Source: Certhia americana | Lineage: Eukaryota; Chordata; Aves; Passeriformes; Certhiidae | Direction of reading: 5' to 3' | Length of the DNA: 64,000 nt | Assembly: GCA_018697195.1 (NCBI GenBank) | Contig: CM031860.1 | Coordinates: 59,239,795 to 59,303,794, forward strand | Shown: piece after piece, positions 36,253 to 48,400 of the stretch | How positions within the stretch are numbered: position 1 is the first letter of the stretch | Layout: every line of letters begins with the position of its first letter | Position numbers and translations under genes: made by a program | Notes under the pieces: model-generated | Databases searched by the model: none | What the model was told of the DNA's origin: nothing | What the model saw: only the letters and a program-made list of their open reading frames with translations

Positions 36253-39066
36253 CCCATATTGTATTATAACATACATAACAACACATCACTTATAAAAGGG
36301 AAAACTTTCTTTATCTATGAGGATTACTTCTTTTTCTATGAATACAACTACTGCAGCAGTGAGATGTATTCCTAGTAAGGTATCTTCTTTAAACAGAGAA
36401 AACAGAGCTAACAAAAGAAAGCAGTAGCCACCGGCACACAGATTTTCTTGGGCTGTGCTAAGGGTTTGCAAGGAGAATAATAGGCACCATTGTTTCCAGT
36501 TTCCCATTACTCCTAAAAAGCCTCATCAAACTACAAGCATGACCAGTGTCAGAATAAGGCACTGAAAAACATGAGGGTTTGGAGATGGAAAGGAAGAGAC
36601 ACCTGTTGGGATGAGTGGAGAGTTGTGTCAGAAACACAGTGAGACAGCTCCACAGAGCTAAAAGATGCACTCGTGTTATCCTGCCAAGCCCTCCTTGGCA
36701 CAATGTCTCTGTCTGTGATCCTCTTAGTCTATCACTGGTTCCCTGCGATATGTGTCTATCTGGTTTCTCACGGCTGCAATAAACCCTTCTACTGCACTAA
36801 TCTCATTTAACAGTTCCACTGACTTGAAAAGAACCCAAGTAAAATTGCTGTGCAATTTCTGCTGGCGCTATTATGGCTGTATCACTTGTCAGCTTTCATA
36901 AATAAGATAAATATAGTTAAACTTAAAGCATCAGATATGAAGAAATTTGGCATGTTACAACAACTCATCAAAAATATTTTTTGACATGTACCTCATAAAA
37001 AAAGAAACAAGAGGATGCCAGAGAGGATAAAAACTTCAAATTTCTCTTTTTGCAAATTTCTTTTGCCCAAGGAGGCTGCAAGAACACGGTGTACACTGCC
37101 TTTTCAGCATCATTAGCTAACTCTTCTGCCACACACAGCAGCTGGACCTGCACTGACTCCCTAAAAGCAGTGAGCTTTGATATCAGTCTCTGTATCTTAA
37201 AGAGCCTCTCACCTCAGATTGCTTCACTGGGATCCAGCTACCTGGAGGATAAAAGGCAGAACATCAGGAGGCATGCAAAGCTGGAAGGAGGGGGGAAATG
37301 TTCCTTTTAGCAGGGAAAACCCCTACTCACAAGCGATTTGTGACGTGTTTTCACAGCAAGAGGACATCCCATCTGAAGGGCCTGTGTGAAAGATCAGCCC
37401 CCACTCTTCCCCACACAAGTGGTTGGTTTGTGCCTGCAGCTACTCCAGGCTCCAAAGAAGACAAGAATCTCCCCTCTAGCACCTGCATGAAAAGACCAAG
37501 CCCAACAGTTCTCCCCACGCCCAGGAAGTGCCCACGCTCTGCTCCCTCATCACCTCCAGGAGCAAGGTGATGGAGAGGAGAGATGGGGGAAGGTAAGAGC
37601 ACAGTCCCACAGGTGCTGACCAAGGTGTGCCATTGGCAGGCTGCAAGAGGCACGGGAATGCCTTGCTCAGGGACAGTCCGTGGGGTGAGTCTGGGCTCCC
37701 AAAGCCCTGTCCAGCCCAGAGCCCTCTCAAAGCAGGTGGAGGTCAAAGCGGCATCAGCAAACATGAGTCAGCTGAGACCTGAGCCCATGGCTCCAGGGAA
37801 AGTAGGTGCTTCCTAACATAAGGTCAGGACTCTTTCTGGAAGAGATTTAGGAATCACAGGAGAGTCTGTATTAGCTTCTAGCCAGAGAGTTAAAAACCAG
37901 CCCTAAAATAACTGAATTATAAAGGCCAGTGACAGAGGTCAAGAAGATGCTCAGAAGATGAAGTAACTGGTTTCTACTGTTTTCTGAGTGCTATCCAGTC
38001 AATAAAGTACTCCAATAATGAAACACCTCTCATCACTCATGCAGCTGCAAAATGGAATGGGACAGATTTTCATCATTAGCAAAGGTTTAGCCCATTTATG
38101 AAAGGTTTAGTCACTTTTTTTATTTTTTTAATAAATATTGGACACCAAAGTCTCATCAGAGATACTTGTGGGGAGGGATGTTGAGATTTGATGGCAGACA
38201 GCTCAGGATGTTATGATCAAATAAGAAGCTCTTTGTCTTGTGACATCTTGCTTTTGAGGAAATAAAATTCCCTTCTCTCCACACCTGTGCCTTTCCTACT
38301 GCAGTAAAGAGTGAAAAACATGCAGTATTTCTGTGGAAGCTGATGGGAAAGTATTTTCCTACATTAAACTGGAGTAAAGCAGTTATCTTCAACCATTTCC
38401 ATTTCCCTCAAAGAAATAAAGGTTCCCACTAGAGATGCATCTAAATTATGTGACAGATATGAATTTAAGCTCTTCCTTGTAGCCCTGCTGAACGTTCATC
38501 CAGTTGATACATGTGTAAATAGACATCTTCTCCTTAGAGACAGGAAGATACGGGCAGTCCAGGATGATGCCAGGTTCTTCTGGGCTGCAGGCTATGGAGC
38601 CCATGTACCTCTAGCACTGCAGATCTTACCACATTGACTCCAGACAAACATCTGCAGTCTCAAATGAGTCAAAACATACACAGTTCTGGCACCCCAAGTT
38701 GTCTAATGCCTGGGAGCCATCAGGGGAAGTGAGTGAGAAAGAAACCTCTAGTTAAAATGAGCTCACTAGTCTACTTATCACCTTGGCTCTAGGAGGATCC
38801 CTACTGCTTTCCCACTAGATCTTCTGGCTGTAGTTTTAATTAGTGATGCATTTTATATTTTATATAATAGAGAAAGTATTTTTCGACTGATTAGTTATGC
38901 TAATTTCTGGAAACAGCAATAAATAGTCTAGAAAAAAATACATGCTAGTATATTTGTCTGTGAAGACAATTATGACCTGTCATATATCAGCCAGCTGTTA
39001 TTGATCAGGATATTAATTTTATAAGTTTATGTACTTTCTGAAATTTTGCAACCTTCTTTGCAACCT
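36253..39066. other. Non-coding DNA with a GC-richer patch
   Basis: No gene supported. The part 37290-37810 is GC-richer and carries opposing open frames (90 codons at 37298-37570 plus, 137 codons at 37351-37764 minus) without recognisable products. A donor-like AAG/GTAAGA occurs at about 37590-37598, but the plus-strand frame has already stopped before it. The remainder is AT-rich. Confidence 0.5.
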
Positions 39067-39117
39067 GTCTATTAGGGAGAATGACTTTTGAATTAAAAGT
39101 CATTCTCCCTAATAGAC
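39067..39117. repeat. Perfect inverted repeat, 23 bp arms, 5-base loop
   Basis: The left arm 39067-39089 begins GTCTATTAGGGAGAATGA. The right arm 39095-39117 is its exact reverse complement over all 23 bases, separated only by GAATT. Bases outside the arms do not pair. The arms are not a simple repeat and match no repeat family known to me. A loop this short and a blunt end fit a recent fold-back (template-switch) duplication or a sequencing/assembly artefact better than a microRNA precursor, whose loop is usually longer and whose stem is usually imperfect. Confidence 0.95.
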
Positions 39118-39612
39118 AATAATTTACTTCATAAAAGTATATAGTCCCAGGAACACTGGTGAATAAACGGCCTCAATCTGTCCATGTTTATGTAGAGAGT
39201 TTTCCAGATCTTTAAGGCATATAAAAATTAAACAAGCTATGCATGTGTCTTGGAAGGGTAAGAAAGCTCTGTCATTCATCTTTGGCCATTGTAGTAAGTC
39301 ATATGCCAAACAATTTGTCATTGAAGGAGAAAGGGAAGAAGAACACTCTCCCAGGAGAGCAACTTTTACTGTTTTCTTGTAGACCACTTCAGGTCTTAAC
39401 AATGATCTTATTAACATGACTGCTACCGTTGTTCAGAGTTGTCCTGGGGCTATTGAACTGGAGCCATGACAGGCAAACTGGATTTAAACCAGTTCTGCTT
39501 TCCTCAGCCTCTGACCTCCCATGTGGATCACAGCTGGGCTGGACCTGAGCTGGCTCTGGTGGGACAGCTTCAGCTGCTGCTGGAGTCCCAGCCATGCCCG
39601 TGACAAACCAAT

Positions 39613-39636
39613 TGTGTGTGTGTGAGAGAGAGAGAG
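39613..39636. repeat. GT/AG dinucleotide microsatellite
   Basis: Six TG units followed directly by six AG units. Confidence 0.85.
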
Positions 39637-39690
39637 CAAGCATGAGAACTGGGGAATCTTGCCTCAAAAAGTTTAAAATGTTTAAAAGTA

Positions 39691-39710
39691 CACCACCACC
39701 ACCCCCCCCC
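39691..39710. repeat. CAC/C-rich low-complexity run
   Basis: Four CAC-type units lead into a run of nine Cs. The complementary strand is a G9 run. Confidence 0.85.
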
Positions 39711-40877
39711 AGTGACAACCATAAGCCTTATCTTTCTCTTTCTCCTCCCTGGTTTAGGAGCCCTGGTAGCTGTCTTGTCCACAGTTATAGAACAACTTCT
39801 GAGGTGTGATGAATCCTGCTTGTTCTGGTTTTCACCACCTGCAGCAAGCAGACATGAACCCACAACATCCTTAATATTCCAATCCAACCAAAACACAAGC
39901 ACTAATCATATGGTTACAAAGTCCTTCGGCTGCTTCAGATGGAAAGATTTATCTCCTCAAAGACTTGGCCAGCCCATTATTGCTCATTCATTGTGTTTGC
40001 CTACAAGTTATGACTGCTCTTTCCATTTAATTTTTAATGCGACTGTAGCCTTGCCTCTCTAAGCTCCAGGAAAATTGTAAAAGCAATGGCTGTTACCGTG
40101 AACCTATAATCTCTTGGCAAGAGCAGTGTGGGCAAGCAGAGTCTCTCCCCATTGCACAACAGTTCACAGCACCACACTCTGACCCTTATGCAAGAACTAC
40201 GTTTTTCTTCAAAGTGTGCAGTTTACATGTGCTCCAGTCAGACACTTGAGCTGGAGAAGAGAGTAAAATTTCCCAGATGAGGCATATGGATTCAGTGAAC
40301 ATCTGAATCATGCATTGTGGGTCTATGTGTGGTTTATCACTATTCATAAAGCTCATTGTTATGCTTACCTAGTGTTTCTCTTCTGTTCCGTTTTTACTGA
40401 GTGCTCATCATCTCGCTATCTGTAGTCCAGGTCCTGACAGGAACTTTAATAATTCTGGTCCTTAGACTTTAACCCAAAGCAGATTATATTACTATGACAT
40501 TGGAATTCAGTAACTTAAGATGTTTTCCATTCCAGTTGTTTTTATTTAGGCAGCATATCCCAAACTGTCTCTTCATTCTAGCTTTCCAACACTTAGACCT
40601 CCTTTGCAGGTGTACCCAAACTGTGAATCGTCATGCCAACTATCAGCAAACCACCTACACGGCAACCACCATCCAAACTTGGGCAAATTTTTCATATATA
40701 GGCAGGAGATGCTTTGATTACTGCCAACAGTACAGTGTGCTAGCATATGCATGTAGATGTCTCTGCCCTGGAGCCCAGGTTATTCACCCAAAATGCAGGA
40801 GATTCCTGCATGTCTCTGAACCACCTGAAATTTCCAGAAAGGACCAGAGTTGCTGAAAATGCCTAAGAAAAGTCAAG

Positions 40878-41089
40878 AATGGAGAGATGCTATTGCAAAT
40901 CCACATGGTCTGGGTTAAATTTCTTTCTTTCCCAAACATCTGCTTTAGGCCTAGCAGCTGCAGCATTTCTGGTAAAGTGCAAACCACATCAGAGGGGAGC
41001 AGCAGACACCCGATTTTAGCCAAGGAGGTGGTGCCCAGGCATCCATTCATTCCTCAGCAACCAGACCCAGCATCTGTCCTTTCCCAATG
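40878..41089 (-). repeat. Unnamed dispersed repeat, copy 2 (inverted)
   Basis: Reverse-complement partner of 30050-30275. The core AAAGTGCAAACCACATCA (40974-40991) is the exact complement of 30151-30168. CAGCAGCTGCAG-like, TTTAGCCAAGGAG, CATTCATTCCTCAGCAA and TATTGCAAATC blocks also correspond in reversed order. Similarity may extend weakly toward 41200. The family is not recognised. The opposite orientation and 10.8 kb separation fit independent insertions of one interspersed element. Confidence 0.75.
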
Positions 41090-41425
41090 GGGTCACAGTC
41101 TGGTGGCCCCTTCAAAACAAATGCCAAACATGAAATTGTGCTGAGCATGCCATGAGAAAGCTGAACAGCGAAGAGCCCTTTGCTGCAGCACCAAGATCTC
41201 ATCCCATTTAATATTTCACAGGGACCACAACTTGCTTCTGTCACAGTGAATGTTGCTCCCTGGACATCCATCCCCCCACTGGCTGCAAGGCAATTCGGGG
41301 TTCCCCAAAGCCCTCCCAGACACCAAGGGCTATCCCCTGTCCTAATGTATGCCTGAACCACAGGAAACCCCAAGGCAGACCCTGCCTGGGGGTGGAGTTC
41401 CCTTGCTAAGCCTCTGTTCCTACAG
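41090..41425. other. Flank of the repeat, no gene seen
   Basis: A GC-richer stretch between the dispersed repeat and the exon-like block. A 130-codon minus-strand frame (41047-41439) covers it but has no recognisable product and partly overlaps the repeat, so I do not call it coding. Confidence 0.4.
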
Positions 41426-41723
41426 GAGAGAGCTGGCATGCTTCAGGCACTGGTGGGATGCCCAGTACAGGTCAGCCAGTGCAGGGAGCAGCTGCAGCAG
41501 CTCCTGACCACATCACACTTGCCAGAGAGGCCAAGGCAGTGGGGGAGAAAGCCAAGGTGCTGCAGCTGATAAATCATTCACAGTGGCTGGGGGACCCCAT
41601 GAATGAGGGAGTGAAAGGAGGCCTGAGCCCCTTGTTCCTCCTCCATCGCCTGCCAGCGCTGTGCCAAGGGCACAGGCATCATTCCCTGCTTTGTGCATTT
41701 GTGGGCACAGTCGCTGAGGCCAG
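41426..41723 (+). other. Exon-like open block, unproven
   Basis: This 298-base GC-rich segment is preceded by a good acceptor (TGCTAAG branch-like word, then CCTCTGTTCCTACAG) and followed by a near-consensus donor CAG/GTAAGA. One reading frame (that of the ATG at 41458) is open across the whole segment. The other two plus-strand frames contain stops. The predicted peptide has an alanine run near its start and no domain I recognise. No neighbouring exon could be found in the window. It could be an exon of an unannotated or long non-coding transcript, a repeat remnant, or chance. A 105-codon minus-strand frame (41513-41830) covers most of it, which weakens the coding case. Confidence 0.15.
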
Positions 41724-44700
41724 GTAAGACTATTTCCTTCATCTGTCCTGAACTTGTCTTTCATGCAGCACCACACCTCACATGACCCAGAGGATCCACA
41801 GACATTGCCCTGGGTATTGTAGATATTCAAAGTTCAGTCAGACCTAACAGGCGTCAACATTTCCCTTCTTACTCTCTGTTTACAATTTCTCACCATGGGC
41901 AGCAAACTGACTGATTAATAATTACAGCAATTAACTTTCACCAGATAATAGGAAAAAAACCGCATCAGATTAGGTTTGTGGTTGGTAATCTGGAGGTCAT
42001 TGAAAAAATCAATGCAGCAAATAAAAATAGAAGCACCTTTCCTTCATTTATTGAATGAGTTATTAAGTGCTGTATGGATCAAAGACTATGCACTGTGATA
42101 TAAAACAGAAAACTAATGGAATTTAAGTAACTTGGCTCTGTCCATACAGTGGTGGTGAAGTATGTCTTCCATTCTTTGCTAACTTTTAGAAATTACTACC
42201 CTGTCAGAAAATTTTTGAGTGAAATTATTTTCAGAGAGAGAAAGATTTTTTGTGGGGTTCAAATTATTTTCTCATGACACCCATTTACTTTTTGGAGTTT
42301 AAAAATCACCTTTGTGTCAAAAATCAACCCACTGAAGGTATAGGTTATGGCTAAGGTTAATATTTTCCAACCTGCTTGTCCAAAACTAGACTTTTAGAAA
42401 GAAAAACTAGAAAGAACTTAAATTACAAGCCTAACAATTTATCAGAAATATATATATTTTTTTATTAAAAGGAGCTTGGGCATTAAGTCTGTGGATGAGA
42501 ATGCATAAGCCAAGGTACCAGATAAAGACCCCAAGAGCAGCAAATCAGGACTCTCTAGTAAAAAATTTCACTCCACCTTCCATCTAAGAGCAATCACATG
42601 GATAAATGGTGGGAAGAAGGGAGAGCCTGTCATGCTTGCAGCTGGTGAAGGGACACATTGATGTTGTCACATACACTTAAAAAGGTTGCTGTCCAAAGGA
42701 GCTAAAAATTTTTAGTATTTCTGAATACTGTTCCTCAATATACTCTTTGTCTGTGGCATTATTATGCTTTCTCAGTGAGAAATTATTATGGAACAAATTA
42801 AATTTGAAGCATTTTGCCTCTGGGTTGGCTATATCCTGGGCATTAATCCCCTAAAAGTGCTGTGAATATACTAATTGGCAATGCATTGCTCATGAAAAAT
42901 AAAGACGACTCTACATTTATATATTTATTTCCATCTTTTAGATTATAACAGTGCGATAAAAGCTTCGGGAGAGGATGTTTTCTCAGTGACAGACAGAGGT
43001 TTATGACTTTGACTTTGCCTCTGGCCACACAAGCTCCTCCCAACTGGTCATCAATTCCCAAGAAATATGGGAATTGCCTTGAGTGTTATTGGTTTAACTG
43101 TACTTTTAATTCCATGCCAGCCATTAGGAGTGGTGCCTCTTGCATTTCAAAGACATCTCTTGAGTAACAGCTTTACACCCTCCCATTTTATTTGGTAGTT
43201 ATATCTTGTCCTAGAAGTCAGAGATGGGATTTACTGTTACAATAATTTCATAATAAATATGGCTGTAAGGGCAATAGAGGAAAGCTGGGAGCCCAGAACT
43301 GCTACACCATGAGAAAGGTACACCCAGGAGCTGAAAGGGGGATGGAGATTGCAAATGCATAAAGGAACACTAACTCCTCGTGCTGTTCCCCTGCCCCTCC
43401 TGGAGCTCCTTGCACAGTGCTTGTCTGCACAGCACCAGGCAGTGCTGTTGAGCCACCCAAGGTGTGGGCATGCCTGTTTCTGGCTCAGGCATTAAGCAGG
43501 AAGAAGGTCTCAGCTGTTGGCAGATATTCTGCTAGCTCGCTTGAGGTGGATTGCTTAGGTATATTCCTCCACTTGCTTCAATTTACAGCCAAATATAAAA
43601 TCTAAATCAGGCTAAGGCAGAGTAAATTCCATAATATTGGTGTGTTTGAGAGTCAGATGTGCTGATCCAATGGCAGAAAGGCACAGAAGTCACTGTTCAG
43701 GCTGTGCATTAGAGCATGAGTGAGGAATGGTGCTTTCATGTAGCTGTGGGATACAGCACTCAGAAGAACTGGAGCAAAGTGCATTTATTTTTACTGATAT
43801 GTCTTTATTTCCTAACCTAATAGATTTTGTTGTTGTTGACAATGATTACATATCAAATGGAATTTGTATTCTCATCCAGATTCTCATTTTAAACAATTTT
43901 ACGTGGAGGATTTTTTAATCCGTCCTTTCCCAAAAGCAGTAGTTATCATTTTGTAAAAACATGTGGAATTTACAGGTGCTTACCTTGCTGTGCAATGCTG
44001 ATGCACAACTGCTCGGTAATTGAACAGTGTGTGTGTAGTGATGGCCAGGACAAGGTGACCTGCAAATGATGTACACTTTGTACCTAAATGTGTCATCAAA
44101 ACATAATGGAACACTTTGCACCTCTTTCTGTGTCCTCTGATCACCGCCCTCGGAGCCACTTTGTCAGCTCCAATGACCAGATAGGAAAGGATGCTCATGT
44201 TTTGTAGTGAAATAATCCAGCAAGGAAATGCCTGATGGAAAGAAAGACTGCTTTGTGGGATGAATTAAGAACAGTTACAACTGATGCTGTAGTAGAAGCC
44301 TTTGCTGGATGCAAAGTTCAGGCTGACTGAACTTTGGATTTTCAAGTTCAGGTTAACTGCTGAGTCTGGACTTTCTGAACATTTAGTTAAAAAAACCCAA
44401 ACTATCTCTCTACCAGAACTGGGAATAGCAGAAATATCAATATATTACAGAAGTGAAACCAAGTTGTAACATGGATTTTAGGATGCAGAATCACTCTGCA
44501 CAAAGCTTAGTAATTTTATTCCTGGGCCCAGATATGTATCCTGTCTAGTGTAGGGGTGAAAAAAATAAAGCTTGTTTTAATTATATTATATTATATTTAT
44601 AAACAGGTACATATTTGTCGTTTTGTTTTAAGGAATAGGTTGGCTAGAGAAAAAATTCTTGACAAAAGCTTTCAGGGATACTCACTAAAGACCTGATTTC

Positions 44701-45396
44701 CCTGTTTCCAGCACGAACACACAGGCATGATTGCAGCATAAACCAGTTAATGCACATTGTTATCACTTGTTCTACAGCAGTAACCAAAGCTCTCAGTCAT
44801 GATCAAAGACTTGTTCAAGATCATGTAAAAACCTGCTACAAGACAGGATTCTCTGCCAGCTCCCCCTGAGCATTTTTACTTCTGTTTTTCCTCTTTTTAT
44901 AAGAGTATTTGTAGCTTTAAGGTTAGAAACAAACCGTAGTACTTTTGAGCAGATAACAAACAGCACATCTAAAAGAGAGGACGTTGGGGTGGGGAAGGCA
45001 AGGGCAAAGTAGGAGGAGTTCCTAACAAACACTGCTAACCTGCAGGAGATCTGCAGCAGCCAACTAACCTCTGCAACATGGGGTTTTCATGAATTGCTAG
45101 AAATGGTAATGATGAGATCACTGCCAGAGATGGACCTAGACACTGCCATGAGGTGCTGTGCAGGAAGGAGAGCTCCAGACATGGAGAAAACAGCTTCAGG
45201 GTCTTCTGGCCTTAAAGAGAGGGAGGAAGAAAGGGCAAAAAGCATCTGCATTAAATGTTTCTATTAAAATCAACTGCCAGCACCAATCAAATGCCTGCTG
45301 GTCATTACAAATTCAGAATACCAACTTTGTCATAAGTTTTGCTCACCAGAAATGTAGAGGTGCAGGAATCAGGAGAAAGGCAATTTTCTTATTTGG
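41724..45396. other. Non-coding DNA, no gene seen
   Basis: AT-rich unique-looking sequence with a short TTATA pentamer run at 44581-44600. No repeat family or gene recognised. Confidence 0.5.
44581..44600. repeat. TTATA pentamer run
   Basis: About four consecutive TTATA-type units. Confidence 0.7.
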
Positions 45397-45454
<58 letters not shown>

Positions 45455-45486
45455 TACATACATACATATATATATATATATACACA
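45397..45486. repeat. Compound TA/CA/CATA microsatellite
   Basis: About 22 TA units (45401-45444) pass into CACACACACA, then CATACATACATA, then about eight TA units and TACACA. Open frames through it give alternating isoleucine-tyrosine strings, an artefact of the repeat. Confidence 0.97.
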
Positions 45487-48400
45487 GTCCATATTTTAAT
45501 GTTTTACCTCTATCGACACAGGTACACCTGTTATGTGAGCAGGTTGGAAGGTTCAGCTTAGAGAAAGAGGATTTAAAAATTTAAATACTGGGTCAGTAAG
45601 ACTTCTCTGGAGTTGCTGGAGTAGCTACCAATACCCTGTAACAAACACACCTTTTGGACCTGAAGTCTGAAAATGCAGAACTAAGAGGTCTTCTTCAAGC
45701 CCTGACTCAGACATGCACCTCCTGGTTTAACCCACCCATACCAATTAAAAATTAAATTATGTCTACTGACTCCATGCCAAAGATATTGCCTTTTTTTTGC
45801 TAACCTACAAGGTTATTTACACATTGCTCCACCAGAAATTCCTCTGGAACCAAGAGAGTTTTTCACACCCAGGGAAGTTGCCCCATCATGATGCTCTAAA
45901 ACAAATGCAGTATTTCTAAAGAACATAAGTGACAGGCATAAAGTTTGCTGTAATCTTCTGGCTGCACTTCTATCAGTGCTAACCACAACCCATCATTGCT
46001 TTTTCTCACGTCTGTTACTGTGAATCAGCACCAACTCTCCCTCCCTCCACCCAATCTCCCTCCTTGATTCTGGTCTAAGCAGAATTTACATTATGTAGGA
46101 AAACATCAGTCCTCTTCCTTTGAAAATAGCTAGATACATTTTTATGGTTCTTACATAATAAAAGACAATAATTGCTTTCCTTTCTGACCCCAAAGACTTC
46201 TAAAACCATTTGAATTCAATGACTGCACTGTATTTCTGTGCAAACTCATAAGAGAAAAATAATTTACCCAGTATCAATCTAATGGGCAGTAAAATATGAG
46301 TGTACTGCTGGCAGCAACACTGCTATGCAGAGATACAGAGCAGGGAGTATTTCTTCACCTAGTAACTTAACCTCTGTAATATTTTCTTAGTGATGGGTAA
46401 CCATTTATTTAGCTTTTGCTCAGTAAAAATGTCCCTTTTGATATAATTACATTAAATGACATGTCTACATCACTTGATATATTTACTAAGTTTAATATCC
46501 TTCTCATTAATTTGTTTTGCAACATTGTTTTCAGCTGTCTTTAGAGTGATTACCTTGAATGACATGAATGATGTTAATTCATGAATATTCATCACTTCAG
46601 GTAGTAGAAATTTCATGGAAAAGTTGTGTTGGATAGATTCATGGCAATAATCTGCTGCAAGTACATGGCTAATTTTTCTCTTTTTTTCTATTAGATCTGT
46701 TAGAAAGTTTCTGTAGCAAATTTGGCCATTTCCATAAGACTTCAACTCCATCGGTCCACTTCTTAATGGGATTAGAGAACGATTCCCTCCTACATTTTTT
46801 GTTTGTTATGTGTCCTCTTCTGCCACCTCTAGAAAGGACAAACTCTATACATATCATAGGAGTTATGGACCTACAAAACAAAGACCTCTGTCTCTGAGGC
46901 TTTTGAACTTTACCCAGTAATGCTTGGTGTGGGAGGAGTTCCTGTGCCCTGTGTATAATCCACATATTTTTGGTATTTGCAGATATCTCCCAGAAGAAAC
47001 TGTAACTGCTTTATCTTGTGAAACACTCAGAAACAGAAAAAGTTGCCAAGATTCAGGGTAAGAACATTTAGACTTTTTACAGAAGGCCAGGAAAGTTTTT
47101 ATTCCATAGGAGGTCACCATAGACCAACCATAAAAATCCTAAAAACAGTGTTTCCTTTAGCATGTTATTACTGTCTTTTCCAAACAGAGATGAAATTGAG
47201 AACTAGAGAACATGTAGTTATGCAAAGTTTTGCTTTGGCTTTCTGGGAGGAAGAAGTCCCAGAAGGGGTTTTCCAGAACCGAGGAACTAAGATTTAGGAT
47301 TGAGTTGTGTCTTCTGCTTGTGCTGTGTCACTTTGGGCTTGAGGAAGCCTTCCCCCATAGCCAGACATAGAAAGAATTTTCTGCAGGGCCACCAAGGTCG
47401 CTGTAGAAGAGCAGAGTCACAGACCTGACTGTGGTGCTGGAAGGTGACAGTGTCCCCTGGATGTTGACAGAGAGGCTTTCCCCACAGCAGCAGTGACCTG
47501 AGTGCCCCAGCTCACATTCTGCAATAGATTTTACCAGCTTGTTCCACCTGTGAATACCTATGGAAATATCTGCATTGTTTCTGCTGCATCTCCATAGAAT
47601 GCCTGACAATCATGGCTTTGTCAGATGTGCAGATCACAGGAGGTATCTCCATGGCATCTGATAATGTAGGCATGAATTTATTGAGGGAATGATGCCAGTT
47701 TAAATCACTTAGGATTCCTGTACTTACAGATGTGAAATTAGAAGTGTATACTTGAACCAATTTCATCAACAATCATTGTTTTGCCTGCTGTAGTCTATGA
47801 AAATAGAATTTTAAACAAATTCCATCTTGTGCCTCACCCCAGCTGTCTGCACACTGAAGTTCCTTCTGGGAAAATATTAAAAATGTTTAATACCCATTTG
47901 TATATAAATAGTGATATCAACAACATAAAATCTACTTATGGACCAATTCAGCAGCCAGAGCTCTTGTTCTTTCTGGTTGTCACTTTGATAATGCAATACA
48001 ATCACATGGGCTTGCAGCCCTGTCTGCTTGGTGTGCCATCATTTATAACACATTATCAGAGTGACAGCTGGCAGTAACAAGAGGCTAAGTGCCAGATATG
48101 CACACTGCATCTTTCTGAAAAATATTTCCCCTTTAAAACACAGATAGGTTGATTAAGAAGTGAGGGAATTCCTCCCCCTTCCCCCAGATGGCTGAGCTGA
48201 TTCATTGGAAACCAACCCAGACACAGCTTGTCAGTGCACTGGCAATACTCCATGCTCCACCTTCCCTCCTCTATTCAGGTTATATCCCATGGGGTTCATC
48301 AGGAGAATGTTTCCTGACAAGGGTTGAAAACAGTGATCTATAAGCAGTGAGCAACATGGCCATTTGCTTTAATTAGTCAGGACAAAAATCTTGCTCGAGG

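Larger units (their letters stand above)
39118..40877. other. Non-coding DNA, no gene seen
   Basis: Contains a GT6/AG6 dinucleotide tract (39613-39636) and a CAC/C-rich run (39691-39710). The 120-codon plus-strand frame at 40494-40856 has no recognisable domain. Otherwise unique-looking. Confidence 0.5.

Noticed and set aside
37351..37764. 137-codon minus-strand open frame in a GC-richer patch
   Set aside because: Stop codons are rarer in GC-rich DNA, so open frames appear on both strands here. No domain is recognisable and the donor-like site nearby is out of the open frame.
45158..45584. Open frames of 113 and 81 codons through the TA/CA repeat
   Set aside because: They are dominated by isoleucine-tyrosine and threonine-histidine strings encoded by the microsatellite.
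47328..47772. Two overlapping minus-strand frames that look mildly protein-like, as a possible pseudogene
   Set aside because: I could not match them to any family or join them by a plausible single frameshift into a recognisable protein.
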